Source of the DNA: Polytrichum commune
Lineage: Eukaryota > Streptophyta > Polytrichopsida > Polytrichales > Polytrichaceae
Reading direction: 5' to 3'
DNA: 64,000 nt
Assembly (NCBI GenBank): GCA_950295325.1
Contig: OX485806.1
Span: 33,790,001 to 33,854,000 of the forward strand
The notes beneath the pieces are model-generated. The model saw nothing but the letters and a program-made list of their open reading frames with translations. It had not been told where the DNA came from and made no database searches. Of this stretch, positions 12,811 through 25,500 are shown piece by piece. The stretch's first letter is position 1, and every line of letters begins with the position of its first letter. The position numbers and the translations under genes were made by a program.

Positions 12811-14690
12811 CCACGTCTCCCATGCCAAAGTTTACTGCACATTCAACGAATCACCATTCTAACAAGCCTTTGATCTTGTTGTCACTCATACATGTTACGA
12901 GAATCACGTGCGACACAATACTCAACTCCGCTCACTGACGAACATGAAGGCACTAATGCACAGCACAGCACAGAAAACACACATGTTAAAGCAAAAACCA
13001 CCAGCATATTCTTTGTATACCGAGGCAGAAGATCGTGTACTGCACTCTTAAATCCTATGTGTGTTCTACATCAACTATGAAGCAATTGACCAAGATGCAC
13101 TCATTCGAGGCATCAATTACCACCAACTACTGCCTAGTACCCACTTAGATTGGGTTACGGAATATTCCTCAATCTAATGAAGAAACGCCGAAAGATGTCA
13201 ACATGCATGAAAACACTAGGATGTCGAGGGATTATGCCCAAAAATCTGCCCGGACACTGGTTGGTGTGTGCAAAGCGTCAGGTGGATGAGATGTTAGCAT
13301 TATAGCCCTTGACATTCGAAGTGAATTTTTGGCATACTACAGAAATTTGAGTTCAGGAAGTTTACTGATTTGATGCAAGGCAGACTAGTTGAGAGGGCAG
13401 TGACTTCGAAATTCAGAGCGGGTAATCTTTGTACGAGCCTTGAGTGTTCCGGGTCTGCAACATGGATAGTGTAGCAGAATTTGGGAGTTGATGAAAACCT
13501 TCAACATGTGCAATGCAGACTAGTCGAATCTTCACTATGAGAAGATGGTATCCGAATGTGCCAGTCGGAATGTGCAGAATCTATTCTAGGTTTGAGGTGC
13601 TAGCAATTCGACTTGATTCAATTCCAAAAGTCTGGCAATCTGGTTAAAGTGAAGTGATCATCGAAATGAAGTGTCTGAGGTGAAGCTTGAAGAGGAAAGT
13701 GGATGAAGAGGCGAGTGGGAGAAGAGACTCATCCACCTACTCGAGTTAATTATCAGTTAGAACCAATCAATTCATCCAAATGCAAAAGGGTTATCATAAA
13801 TCATCACAAGTTCTCATCCATGAAAGCGGGATATCATTAATAATACCCAGATGACGTCCATGAGTTGATCGGCTATGACTAATTCTCAACAAGAAGAGGA
13901 TGGATGTTGAGCTACGGTTCAGCAGTGGGTTTATCAATCATAATTGATCACCCATCCAAGTACAGCAGGGTTATCATAAATTGTCACAAAATTTAATCCA
14001 TTGTCCATGCATCTATCGGTTGTGACTGCGAGGGAAAAGTAGATGATGAACCAGGGAAGTGTTGATACAGTGTTTGGAAAATATGGATGGTATCATGCCT
14101 CCATAGGTGGAAGATTGTGACAAGTTCTAAGAACCCTTTTGCTCTTGGATGAGCGATCGGTTACGAACACAAGAAACCTCAAAAGAATCCCACCAAGTGG
14201 CACCTTCGGGACTTTACAATAAAGAATGTCGAATTCTTTCATGTGTGCATGTATATGATGATGCCAACATCTAAACTAGATGACTTTTTGTCAATTGAGG
14301 CAACTTCTCATCCAATCCAAAGACATTCATTGAACCTCACATAAATTCTTCATTCTTTCAAATATAACAAACCTTATTCCATTTAATAAAATTTAGATAC
14401 TACCTATATGTTATACCTATCTTGGTTTAGATATAATATTACATGGATCATTTCATCCAAGTTATAGTAATTCCAAAAATTTGTATTTTTTTTTTCTCTT
14501 GAATCAAAAGTATCCCATATATTTTTCTCACATGGTGTAATAAAAGTTCAACATTGACCTCCCCTTGTTGCAAGCACACTCACTCACAATGAGTACTTTG
14601 TCACACATCATAAACTAACTTCGGAGCCACCCGTTCTAGTTAGCCTCCTTACTACACCCAATCAATAGGCTCGAGTTATTTCCCACAACA
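12810..14690. other. Gene-free stretch with repeat remnants
   Basis: I see no gene. About 13,750-14,010 holds two diverged copies of a segment with GGGTTATCATAAATYRTCACAA. About 13,100-13,255 (minus) carries a truncated, older copy of the hAT-like MITE family F: AGATTTTTGGGCATAATC and CATCCTAGTGTTT are recognisable. Confidence 0.45.
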
Positions 14691-16336
14691 TCATGGGAGA
14701 AATCCATTTGATGTCAATGTATGGAGTACGTCAATGAGACCGTGGCCCAAAACAAATGGTTGTACTAAGGTTTGGTGGCATCAAAACGCTTCATAAATCT
14801 ATGGAATTTGTGCTTCAACCCACCAATGTCCCATCCTATTCTCACCCGATAGTTTGCAAGCGTTTTGTTATATGTTGTTAGAGCTCCTTCATTTATATAT
14901 GTTGCTCTTCACATAATCAAGTCTTCGCATGATGAACATATTTTATTCATTGTATCTGGGATCTCCAAACAAATACTCAAAGTACCCGTCATTATGAGTG
15001 AAGTGTGCACCCCAACGCCTATAGAAATTGGAGTGACAGAGGATTGTAACATCATGGAAAGAACCCGGAAAGCCTAAGTCCAAGTGAATGAAGAGACCTT
15101 CGTATGATGTTGCAACTATATTATTTTATACAATACATCTTCTTCTAGCCATTGAACCACTTCACGTGATTGGGGTCATTCTATGACTTCGAATCTTGAT
15201 GAGTTTACAATTAATGATTTCAATACAACTTGGAATATGAGGTTCAAAGCAAATAAACGTCGACTTTCCGCATCATCAAGCCAAAATATCTCATGAGCAA
15301 GTGCGTCGGATGATACACAAAGCAATGAAAATCATATAATCACACAAAGTAGAATATGCAACATTCCATTGTAAAGAATCGTAGCCAATTGCATTATTGT
15401 GCTTCAAATACAAATAGAGTTAAGCCAACGTTGTACATGTGTCTATTTCATGGCCTTCCACTCATAACTCTCTTAACACCCGTGTTGTGGGCATTGTCGC
15501 ACATCACAAGACACACAACATACAATCAAATTCATCAAATTCATGAACCTCAAAACTACTCAAAATCTTAAACAATGCAATTGCCTCGTGCATGCAGCTA
15601 AGTACATCCATGATTCTCATGTAGTGGTTGAAGGTTTGTTGGGCACCTTCCTCCAACTCGTTTAAATTGAACAAATTACACGGGTAGATCACTTAGTGCA
15701 TTTTAAAAACGACGTGCAGCATAATATAGAGAGGATTAAAATCATTTGAAATAAAAATTATAAAGGAATTCCAAATAATGAAGGGGCCATTAAATGTAGA
15801 CAATCCCATTATAAGTAAGTTAGATGGACATAAAACGTGGGCCATTGTTTTTTTGTAAAATTAATATAGGAGCTGAAGATAAGGATCCTAGAAGGTATGT
15901 TTAGTATGGTATGTAAATGGGTTTAGGACTCACAGGGATGGATGATAATTGGGATTTCCGTCTGTCCAAAAATGGCTTAAAAGGAATATAGAGTACAAAA
16001 AATTGCAGTGACTTGGACAATATGAGTAATGGAAGGGTGCAAACAATTGGGCCATTTTTGAAATTTAAGTAATTATATGGAGGCTTTAATTCAACCCTTG
16101 AAGGTAAATAGCCCCAAAACAAAAAACCCCCAGCCGCACGTGGTGCACAAAAATGCATTAGAGTGATCTACCCGTGACAAATTATGCCTATTGCAAGCAA
16201 TCTTCGTCATAGTAAAGACTATCAAGATGTCCTCTCCTAACTCTTGCAATATTTCATTAACCGTGTCCATTCCAGAACTATCATTAGAGTCCACAAGTGG
16301 CACAAAATCTACATTGAAATATGATATAAATAGCAT
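14690..16336 (-). pseudogene. Decayed Harbinger/HARBI1-like DDE transposase
   Basis: The minus strand carries fragments typical of DDE superfamily 4 (HARBI1/PIF-like) nucleases: LDLGFPGSFHDVTIL (about 15,098-15,050), EYLFGDPRY (about 14,965) and IGGLKHKFHRFMKRFD (about 14,830-14,785). The amino-terminal part (16,336-16,177 and 15,670-15,504) is open but is split by a 498-bp MITE with an 8-bp target duplication. Without the insertion and one duplication copy the two open frames would be in register. Several stops follow, so the gene was already dead or died later. Whether it descends from a transposase or from a domesticated nuclease gene cannot be told here. Confidence 0.65.
15679..16176. mobile_element. 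498-bp hAT-like MITE with perfect 8-bp TSD
   Basis: The ends read CACGGGTAGATCACT and AGTGATCTACCCGTG. The inverted similarity continues for about 28 bp (TGCATTTT). Immediately outside both ends lies the same 8-mer, ACAAATTA (15,671-15,678 and 16,177-16,184). An 8-bp duplication is the hAT signature. The interior shows no transposase, so the element is non-autonomous. It sits inside the decayed Harbinger-like gene. Confidence 0.85.
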
Positions 16337-16339
16337 GGG

Positions 16340-17560
16340 TTGTGATAATGTGGATTGCCTAAGTGCCTAAACCCTAAACCTCCATGTGTTCATAGCCTTA
16401 TAGCCTCCAAGAATGCACTCAAAACCTTCAAAAATGTATTGGTCCATTAATTATCTATTGATGTATAAGAACAAGCCACCATGAACATTGATGTTTAGCC
16501 TCCTAGAATGTTAGTTGCTTGTGGTAACAACTAGTAGTGCGGACTCTAGGCAGTTGATAGTGTGCTTGTAGGGAAGTTTTGTAGGCCTTGATGTTAGTTG
16601 TGGAGCCAAAACACATATCATTTAAGTTTTCAGTGACTAGGGTAAAGCTAGGAGAGTGGGTCAAAACCCTTGCCTCCCCACCCTTTAAGTGTAAGGATAA
16701 TTTTGATAGATTAACAATATTTGATTCTATGATAGGAGTTGTTCAATTCTAAGATGAGACCTTTTAAAATCTATCATAGAACACTCTAGCATAATAAATT
16801 ATAGTTCATAACTAATTCAAAAATTATAAAATTCAATTCAAAAAATTTATGACAAGCTTTTGGTTAGGTTCCTCTACATGAATTTTTTAATGCGAAATGC
16901 CAATGTACATAAATAGAAAAAATGCTCAAGATGTAGTCCTCTATAACATGGTAGCTTAGGACCACTTCACACACGAGCCAAGAGCTATGACCATGAAATT
17001 GTGAGAACCCAAAAGAAAGTGTCCAAAGGCCGTCCCAAGACACCTCCAAAATCAGGTAGTGTGGTCACGAATCCTCAAGTGTAGTGTGAAGCCATATGTG
17101 ACTGGACCCTCAACCAAATGCTAGTTAAATGAATTTCTATTTATGTGGATCCTCACACATGATAAAATAGATTAAATCAATGGTTTATGAGCATTTAGAA
17201 TGCCATGCTCTCCCGGTGTTGTGTTAGGCCTACCTCCAAGAGATGGTTTTTGAAAATAGTCCAAGTGACCATGAAACATGATCCATTCGATGCCGTGTAG
17301 GAATGCATGTAGACTTGACATCCATCTTGCATTCACGTACTCCGTTGGTCCCTCAAGCGTAGAGTGAAGCGAACTTGGACCGGCTCCGCCTTTTCCACCA
17401 ATGAGAGTGCTTGAAGTGTGATGGTCACGGGCTCTCAGTCTCGTGTGTGAAGTGGCCCTTTACCTTGGCGGCAATGGAGATGCCCTAATAAATCCATTCC
17501 CTTTAAAGCCTCAATTCCCTGCGTTATCCTGAGCGCCAAAAAACACACACTTCAAAAAGA
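16340..17560. other. Intergenic region upstream of the HMGB gene
   Basis: No gene seen. It is AT-rich with scattered short frames. It presumably contains the HMGB promoter at its right end, but I cannot place a TATA box with confidence. Confidence 0.4.
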
Positions 17561-17608
17561 AAAGACAAAGAGAGAGCGCTAGACTCCATCTCTCTCGCAT
17601 GTCCCGCT

Positions 17609-17617
17609 AAACCCTAA
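17609..17617 (+). promoter_or_regulatory. Telo-box in a CT-rich leader of the HMGB gene
   Basis: AAACCCTAA is the plant telo-box, frequent near transcription starts of growth and chromatin genes. It lies about 150 bp before the chosen ATG, within a C/T-rich stretch (17,580-17,720) that resembles a pyrimidine-rich plant leader. Function is inferred from the motif only. Confidence 0.5.
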
Positions 17618-17763
17618 CCCCTGCCCAAACCCTCCCAACTCTCTCTGTGTCTCTCACTTGCATGCATCATCGCCATCTCTCTCCCTCTCCGCACCTCCCA
17701 CATCGCTGCCATTGCTCACATTCCATTGATAGAGACGTAGCCGCCATTGTGAGCTCCACGGCG

Positions 17764-19969
17764 ATGGCCACTATGAGTTCCCGCGTGCTGTATTCATGCG
17801 GCGCTGCTCTCAAGAAGTTTGTGAAGGTTCAGGGTTTTGGAACCACAACCAGAGCGCAGCTCCCCTCTGGATTCAAGTGTAGCCGCTTGACCATGTCCAC
17901 GAGGTAATTCCTGAAATTCTAGAGAGAAGCACATTCGAGTTATTCTGCAATTCAATGGGACGAAACCATTCCGTGGGGAGTTGGTCCCCCTTTAATTTTC
18001 GGTTGGTTGTTTAGCACACAATATCAATAATTTTTTGCCCACTGTGATGGGGGCATCTTCGGAGGTAGTGTTTGAATTTGAATGAAGAGCAGTTGGGAGG
18101 TTCATCGAGGGCCAAACTCATTTTAGTATCTCTTGACATGCCAAAACGAGGTGGACCTTTAATGAACCGATATAGAATGTTCTTTGTTCAAACCTGCACA
18201 CTACTTTCTCCCACCATGCACCGAAAACTTACCGAACATGGAAGGTGTTGTATTCAAATCAACCAACTCCCGACCAAAAGTCCTGTTGAGGACGATGATA
18301 ACTCTATTGTATCGCATTGCATTGTTTGTGAAGAGTGAGTGATTGGGGGGTGATGGTGGATGGTGACACATGGGCAAGGGCATGGAGCAGTGACAAGCTT
18401 ACTCATGGCTTCGCGTGCAGGCGGTCGAGAATTGAGTACATGACTTTTGCGACGAAGGCGAAAGCATGTGAGTTGATTTCACTCTGGCTTGAGTTTCTTC
18501 TGTGGTTAATCAATTGAGCTGTGTGGAGTAGTGTGGGTCTTGGCAAGTCGTCCCTTATCAGCGGAATGTCTTTTCTTGCGTAAATGCCATACTGAACTAC
18601 CGTGTTGGTATTGTTGTTGGAAGCAGCAAGTGTGAATGGAGATTCGGCGAGTGCAAGTTTGGCTGACACTACTGAGAGGTATGTTCCACTTTTTGCAACT
18701 ATCACTACTCCACATTATGTGTACTTTGGAAGAATGTGAAGAAATCATGATCGTACTTGTTTCACAATTCGGCAGGGGGAGTGCTAAGAAGACCAAGAAG
18801 CCAGAGGCTCCTAAGAAGAAGACCAAGGATGCTGACATGCCCAAGCGACCACCCTCTGCATACTTCATCTTCATGTACGATTGTCAAATTCAACCTCCTG
18901 TGCTCCATCATAGATTTATTGCTTTGGAGTACCTTCTTTGGATTACCTTCTCAATCAGTGGTGTAGTCAAAAGAGGTAGGGGTTTATGGTTTATGATTTC
19001 AAGTTTATGGATCTTATACACACTTTAATGTCGTGGAGGTTGTTGTATTCAGGGAGACTTTCCGAAAGCAGTTCAAGGAGGAGAACCCAGATGTTAAAGG
19101 CGTCACCGCGGTAATTATTCCATATTCCCCTGTTGCTTTCATGAATGTGACTAGCTGTGCAGTTTTTTTGTCTATGTCTTTGTAACCTATGAAGTTTGAA
19201 GATAGTTTTCCCACCCTTAGGTGTTGAAGTTGGATGTTATGCATGTATGTTCTGTGTCTGATTTGTACCTTGGTATGATCTTTGAGCTGAAGGTCTAGAT
19301 TTATCTGTGGACTTGGAATGTGTAGTTTATAATTGGCATTGGTTTGGAATGATGCATTTCTTCTGGCTTGTGCAGAGTGCCAAGGCTGGTGGTGAGAGGT
19401 GGCTGCAATTGACTGAAGAGGTTAGTGAGTTTACCAGACATAATCTACAAATTGGAGTGATGATAAGTTTGTAGAAACCGTACTTTGTCAGTTTGCGGCT
19501 GTTAATATTTGTGTGTGGTTTTTGTCTGTTCTTGAATGTGCAGGAAAAAGCTCCTTACATTGCAGAGGTGATTGTCAGGAAAGCTCAGTATGAGAAGGCC
19601 ATGGCAGCCTACAAGGTTCGTACCTGGTCACACTGTTACCAAGTTATGTTATGTTAGTCGTAGGAATTCATTTTCCTTACCTCCCTGGCCATGGATGCAA
19701 CTATGTTCCCTTTACAGGGTCTATTTTGAGTAGGCATGCACTATGGATAAATCTAAAGAATGGATCAGACTTACTGGGAACATTTTTAATTTTCACAATC
19801 AGATCGTTTACCATTTCTTCAGCTTGACGCTTACAGTCCAAGAAAGAGCTGGCAGCAGTTTTAAGTACTCTTGGAAGGTTCTGTATGGAAGAAATTATAG
19901 TCCTGTCAATAATGAGTTGGTTGGTGTTTGCAGAGTAGCAAAGGTTTGGAGAATGGGCTGCAAGTATAG
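17764..19969 (+). CDS. HMGB-type high mobility group box protein
   Basis: Eight exons: 17,764-17,903; 18,421-18,467; 18,627-18,678; 18,776-18,874; 19,053-19,110; 19,376-19,420; 19,544-19,615; 19,934-19,969. All have GT-AG borders and matching phases, giving 182 residues. A lysine-rich segment (SAKKTKKPEAPKKKTKDADM) precedes one HMG box running from PKRPPSAYFIFM through FRKQFKEENPDVKGVTA and GGERWLQLTEEEKAPYI to AMAAYK. HMGB proteins bend DNA in nuclear chromatin. The region before the box (about 85 residues) is long for this family and starts with a basic, weakly hydrophobic stretch. The usual acidic tail is missing: the proposed last exon adds only SSKGLENGLQV. That exon is the least certain. 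An in-frame ATG at 17,647 would add 39 residues; I prefer 17,764. Confidence 0.88.
18061..18312 (+). mobile_element. Long-TIR MITE family M, copy A (HMGB intron 1)
   Basis: Shares with copies B-E the phrases GGAGGTAGTGTTTGAATTTG, GGCCAAACTCATTTTA, AACCGATATAGAATGTTC, TGTTCAAACCT and ATGCACCGAAAACTTACC. The left inverted repeat is shorter than in other copies, so the 5' end is truncated. It lies inside intron 1 of the HMGB gene. Confidence 0.75.
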
Positions 19970-21360
19970 TCAGCTGAGGCAGACAAAGTGGATGATATGG
20001 CAAACATTGAACGCTTTGTACCTACCAATATATCATTAGTCTTAGGTGTCTTTTAGTATGAGAAAGTGCTTCCATCCCCAAAAAACCTCGTGTTTGCAGA
20101 TCCTGCTTCACCGCGCACATGTTCTCAAAAGAGCAATTTTGCTGATGCTGCAGATGTGAAGATTTTTTTAATTTTAAGACAGCTCATGTATTTTGAGATT
20201 TTCCATCTAGTAGTCAATTCTAGTTCTACTTTGGGTGCCACATATAGAAATCTGACTGCATCTGTGTAGCTGTCCAGTTTGTGCTCTGAATCAAGTTCTA
20301 AGGTAGCTGTAAACAAGTTTCTGAATGTCTAGCTACTCTTATCTTTTGATGTGTCATCTTCCCACTGGCATTTTTGTGGAAAGAATTGACATTGCTCTGG
20401 CTCTGTGATTTTGAAAGTGGGAATCCAGTGCTTTCTTAAAATAGGTCACTAACATACCTTACATTGTATTCCTTTGTGACTTTGTATGCTGTGTGAATAG
20501 TTTTGACAGCATAGCCTACAACATCTTGGAAAAGGCAATCGATCTTCTCAGGGTATGGATTGATCATAGGCAGAGTGAGCATAAATGAGATGTATGGGTT
20601 CAGCGTACTTTCAGGCTGCCATGAATAATTTTGTGTTTTGAATCTTCATATTAATTGTGTAATTGTATGTCTAAATCACACAGCAGATGTGATTCTTGCA
20701 TAGATCCGTCCATCTCTTAGACCCTGGTTACTACTTAGGGTAGAAGAATGATGTTGATGATCCTAGGCTGGAACCTAAGTAGCCACCCTAGATGATACTG
20801 GTTGTCTATATGTAGTTGCTTTGTAGTTTTCCTAATAAATAGGCGCTTTTTTAAATGCCTGAATTCACCTTATACATTATAGGCAAAGCCAGAGGTGTTT
20901 TCCTGTCTACTTTCAGCTGTGCAATTCTATCAGTTTGAATAGTTCCACCTGAGTAGTAGACACTACGTGTGGGCAACTGGCCTAATCCTTGGGAAACTTT
21001 GACAAAGGAGAATGTGCAAGGAATTTTCTTTTGAAGTTACTCACAGGTTACTTTTCAGTAGTACTGGTAGTTGAAGCAAAGTGATGTGCCCACAAAGTAG
21101 ATAGTTTGATGTATGAATGAGCGCACCAGGAATTCAAGATACAGTGCAATTGTATGTTTGTGAAGCAATGCATCGTACTCGGTACTTTGATGAAGGAAAA
21201 TGTAAAATTGTGACTGGAAGCATTTGTAGGAACATGAAATCATCATTAGATGACTGGTTGAAGTGGAGGTTTCTCTCCGGATTCTCATTAAATCCACACA
21301 ATTTTCACGGTACCTATATTCCACAGCAATCAGATGTGGTCATTAAACACTTGATGACAG
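19970..21360. other. Gene-free stretch 3' of HMGB
   Basis: No gene seen. The first few hundred bases probably include the HMGB 3' untranslated region, though I cannot place a polyadenylation site. Confidence 0.4.
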
Positions 21361-21561
21361 CAGCGTCCAGGGAGATTTTTGGGCATAATCAGTTGATATC
21401 ATAGTGTTTCCAAGTCCAACTGGTTACATGTTGACATCTCTTGGTTTTTCTTCAAGGGATTCAATAAATTGGGATATATTCCATAAATTCCTCTAAATTC
21501 AGTTATTTCTCAAACTCAACTGGTTCATCTGTAACTAGCAGCTGGTTCTCCCCATTCATTG
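21361..21561 (+). mobile_element. hAT-like MITE family F, copy 1 (old)
   Basis: Carries the family phrases GAGATTTTTGGGCATAATC, CTAGTGTTT, GGTTACATGTTGACAT and CTCAACTGGTTCATCTGTAAC. Flanking 8-mers GATGACAG (left) and GATTGCAG (right, 21,562-21,569) agree at six of eight positions, as expected for an eroded target duplication. No coding capacity. Confidence 0.7.
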
Positions 21562-22515
21562 GATTGCAGTGCCTTTCCTACCCATTACTATAGAAGGCTA
21601 TGAGGTTCAACACTTTTAAGTAACTTCCATGATTGGATTCTGTTGGGTCTAAACCGATGCAACATGTGTTAATTTCTTCTAGACACCAATATTTTTTGTT
21701 GACCCAAACAGATTGCACATCGGATTTGATTGGTATAAATGTTTTTACAGGATTCACGATTCAACATTCAAGGAGGCAATGCTTGACCCCTACATGCTTA
21801 AGAAGCTAAAAAGTGGATGTGAGCAATTTTCAAAAAATAATTTTCTTGATGCATAATTGTTTTTTTTGTTTTGTTTTGTTTCTCTTGCAGTTGGAACTAG
21901 TAAAGTTCCATAACTCAAACAAATTGAGTGAAATGATATATTAACAATCTTTTTATGGATCTTGAAGTTAGTCGGAACCCTCAAATTTATCTTGGACTCA
22001 CAATTTTATTTATTCATTTATTTAAAAAAAGAAGAGTACCAACAAGGTTAGTGGCATTTTTATTTTTTTCTTTCCCCTCCTCCCCCCAAATATATGTAAT
22101 TTTTTCACTAAATTATGAAACTTGGTTATTTTCCAACTCAAAATAAAGCACAAATGAATTTGATTTAACTTGGACTTCTAGGTATTTGCATAATGGAAAT
22201 GCTTCCAAAACGATTTGATGAAGGTCATTCACAATAATCTTGATTTCAATCATATAGATGTAGTCCAAAATCTGACAACCTTTTCTTATAGGTATGTCAA
22301 CTCCAAATAAGGTTTTCCATCTCATATTTTATAATACATCTTTGATTGGATTGGACCTCTCCAAACATTTAGGGTTTAGAGTTTATGAGTTTCAATCTGC
22401 AAGATTGGAACAACTCTTATCAACAACAACCCACAAGTCACCTTTCCTCTCCTTCATTTCTCCTTTTCTCTCCTTTATTTTTATTTTACATTGATTCTTT
22501 GAAGTTTATGAAGAG

Positions 22516-25500
22516 CTAATCAAGTACATAGACCAAGTCCAAAGCATTCACAATGCAATCTTTGGGTGGGCATGTAAACACGTAAGGGACGGGTGAGCCA
22601 AGTGTGCCTTGGGCACGATATAAACCCAAAGCCAAAACACCTTCCGTTTGCAACAAGCCCATAAACAAATCAATGTAGGCCCGATTCGCGTATTGGTCGG
22701 GCACGGGCCTTTGGTGTAGAATTCGAGCATGCTTGTTCACACTCAAGGCACCCGCCTCCTCCGTGAAGCCACCATCCACAAGTTGCTCAACTATTGACAC
22801 GGTGTTGCGGTTGTAGAATGTAGACCGCCTAGTGTCCACAATAGGAATCACTTTAAAACACAAGCCTCCCATATCATTATACCGTTTATTTTTATTAGAG
22901 TGGATTATCATTTGGAGGGTCGGTTCTTTGTGTGGAACTTTTATGAGGTTTGTCTTTCTCGGAGGGATCGCGGAATGTGATTGTCGAGAATGTTTCATCG
23001 TGCTTCAGAGACACACAAGACCTCTTAAACGCATATGCTTCAGGGATCTAGGTTCTTGAAGGCACATGTGTTTACGACACCTAGTTTTTGATTGATGTTC
23101 AAATCTTGCAGAGCTTCTAACTGCAAAGGTTTAAATCATTGACCTAATCAATCCCACAATTGTCAAGTCCAAAACTTGAGCTGGAAGGATGTCACACACA
23201 ACACTAAGTTCTCTATTATCACGCATCCATGTTCACACTACAAACCTCCTTAATATCACGTGCACTTTGGTTGCCACATGCATGATATTAGAGAGGTTAG
23301 AGTGTACGTTAAACATGACCACAAATTGTAATATTTAAAAACTAAAAACACAACTCACTGGATGAAGGAGAAAAATTGTCAACAATCAACAATCAGGGGG
23401 GGAAGGGACTATGTGACTAGAGAGGGTCAAATTAGGTTTTTGATTTTGAGACCATTTCTAACTTAAACTAGATATGACTTGATTCATGTCATCTTAATGT
23501 TGTTGTGCTCATAACACAGTTGCTATTCCAAACAAACTAATATTCGTTAATTTGGGACTTTTTCGGCATTTTGAGACAGTTACAAATATAAGAACATGGA
23601 TAAATTCACACAGATATTGGAGAATGTTGTAAGATGCAAATACTTTGAAGCGGGTGTTCATATCAAGAACCCAATTAAGAACTCATATCAAGATGGTTTA
23701 GGTAGGACGACCCAAACATTAGACCATGTTGTTGTGGTCCATATATTAATTTGAGACAAGAGAAAGTCTCACATTAACGAATATAGTGATCTATTGAGTA
23801 ATATGTAAAGATCAAATAAGAGACTGTAATGCTCAAAGTGCCTGCGACATACACTTCTACCTTAAGAGTTGAACCCTTAGCTACACTAAATAGGTAGATT
23901 AGTGTTAGATGAAGATTAGTGTTAGATGCAATAATTACCTAAAACACTAATTTTCAACTGATATTACAATTAGTGTTTGAATAGGGTTTGAACAAATTAT
24001 ACCTTTTACGAGGTTCTCATATTCTTCTTCCTTCAATTCTTCATTCCAAGATTTACAAAATATCATCTAACACTAAATGCGCTCATGTAAATATTTAAAG
24101 TTACTACTTGGTACAAATAGTGTTAGAGTTGACATTTAGTGTTCTAACACTATAGAGACAATTTACATTTAGCGTTTTCGTCGACTATTAGTGTTTCCAA
24201 CACTAATCTACCTATTTAGTGTAGTGACATGAAAGACTTACAAGAGAAAGCCGAGGAGTGTCGAAGCCACGGCTCGCCCTTCCATGAACGGAGGCCCAAA
24301 GTGGACCAACCCATACCTATGATCGGGAAGGACCGGCAGTTAGTTACAGATGAACCGGTTGAGTTTGAGAAATAACTGGTTGAAGTTCAAGACTATAGGA
24401 GAATTACCGATCATTTTAGAGGAATTCATAGAATATACCCCAATTTGGTAAAGGAAAACCGAAGGATCTCATGAACATGTAACCGGTTGGACTTGCAAAC
24501 ACTAGGATCTCAACCGATTATGCCCAAAAATCTCCCCGGTCACTAACCCATACCGGTTCCTCTCGTAATCCGTCTTGTCCACTTGGTGCTTGGAAATCTC
24601 CAAGAGCGGCCGCAAGTAGTCGAAGGCGGCCGTGTGGCGCATCTCCACAAGCATGATGCCCGGCTTCTCGCCCACCAAGCGCTCCACGTTTGCGGCGATC
24701 AAAATGTTGTCGATGTCGCTTGGGTATGTGGATTTGATCTTCGTTTGGTATCTCGTGTCTTGGACTTGTTGGACCGTCAAGTCGAGGGGTGTGCTTTGGT
24801 TTGCAAGGATCACAACTTTGGCTGCACGTTTTGGTCCACGGGGAGGTCAGATAGATAGATAGAAACTCCGGTCCCTTTTTCAGCAAGGGGCCGGCGTGAA
24901 TAAAGTGTCCGTTCGTAATGTCAATGACCCGATGCCCACCGGACAAGGGGACATTGGGGCAATACCACTCTCCCCTTTCGAGGATGGGCACTATAGTGAC
25001 ACACTATACTAGTTCCTAGCTAGCCACTAGTGCCTTGAAGATGCCGGACATGGTATCCCCCCAAAGGGCTTTGAGGTACCCATACAACAAGGTCCAAGGA
25101 CCCCCCACCAGAGTTGGGTGGACTTAGGTGGTGAGCACCACGCCGGCATCGGGAATAGAACCCACAACCTCCTCATTGGGGGCCATGAGCCCTAACCACC
25201 AAGCCAAGGCCCGTGGTGCCTTTACGGGGAGGTCACTCCATTGTCAAGTTGAAAACCACGTGCGAACAAAAAAAAAAATCTACTTTTTCTAAGTTGCATC
25301 AACAAAATGGGTCAAACTTCTATCGAAAAAAATTTATGAGTACATATACATGGTATCTATTACATGGTAAAAATTGATAACCAAAATTGATAATTTGTTT
25401 TTTTCTAGAAAACATACCGTTTCTAACTAGAATGACGCAGAATTGAACTAAACAAATTACTAGAAAAAATGGAGATGACTAAGAATTTCAAGAAAATATA

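Noticed and set aside
22548-22730. Alternative minus frame in the last channel exon
   Set aside because: The frame ending LDLVYVLD at 22,516 matches the family and the incoming phase; the other frame does not.
24502-24813. Channel exon 17 read through to its stop as a C-terminus
   Set aside because: The last part lies in the MITE. The downstream frame at 24,316-24,242 restores conserved RCK2 sequence, so a spliced intron explains it better.
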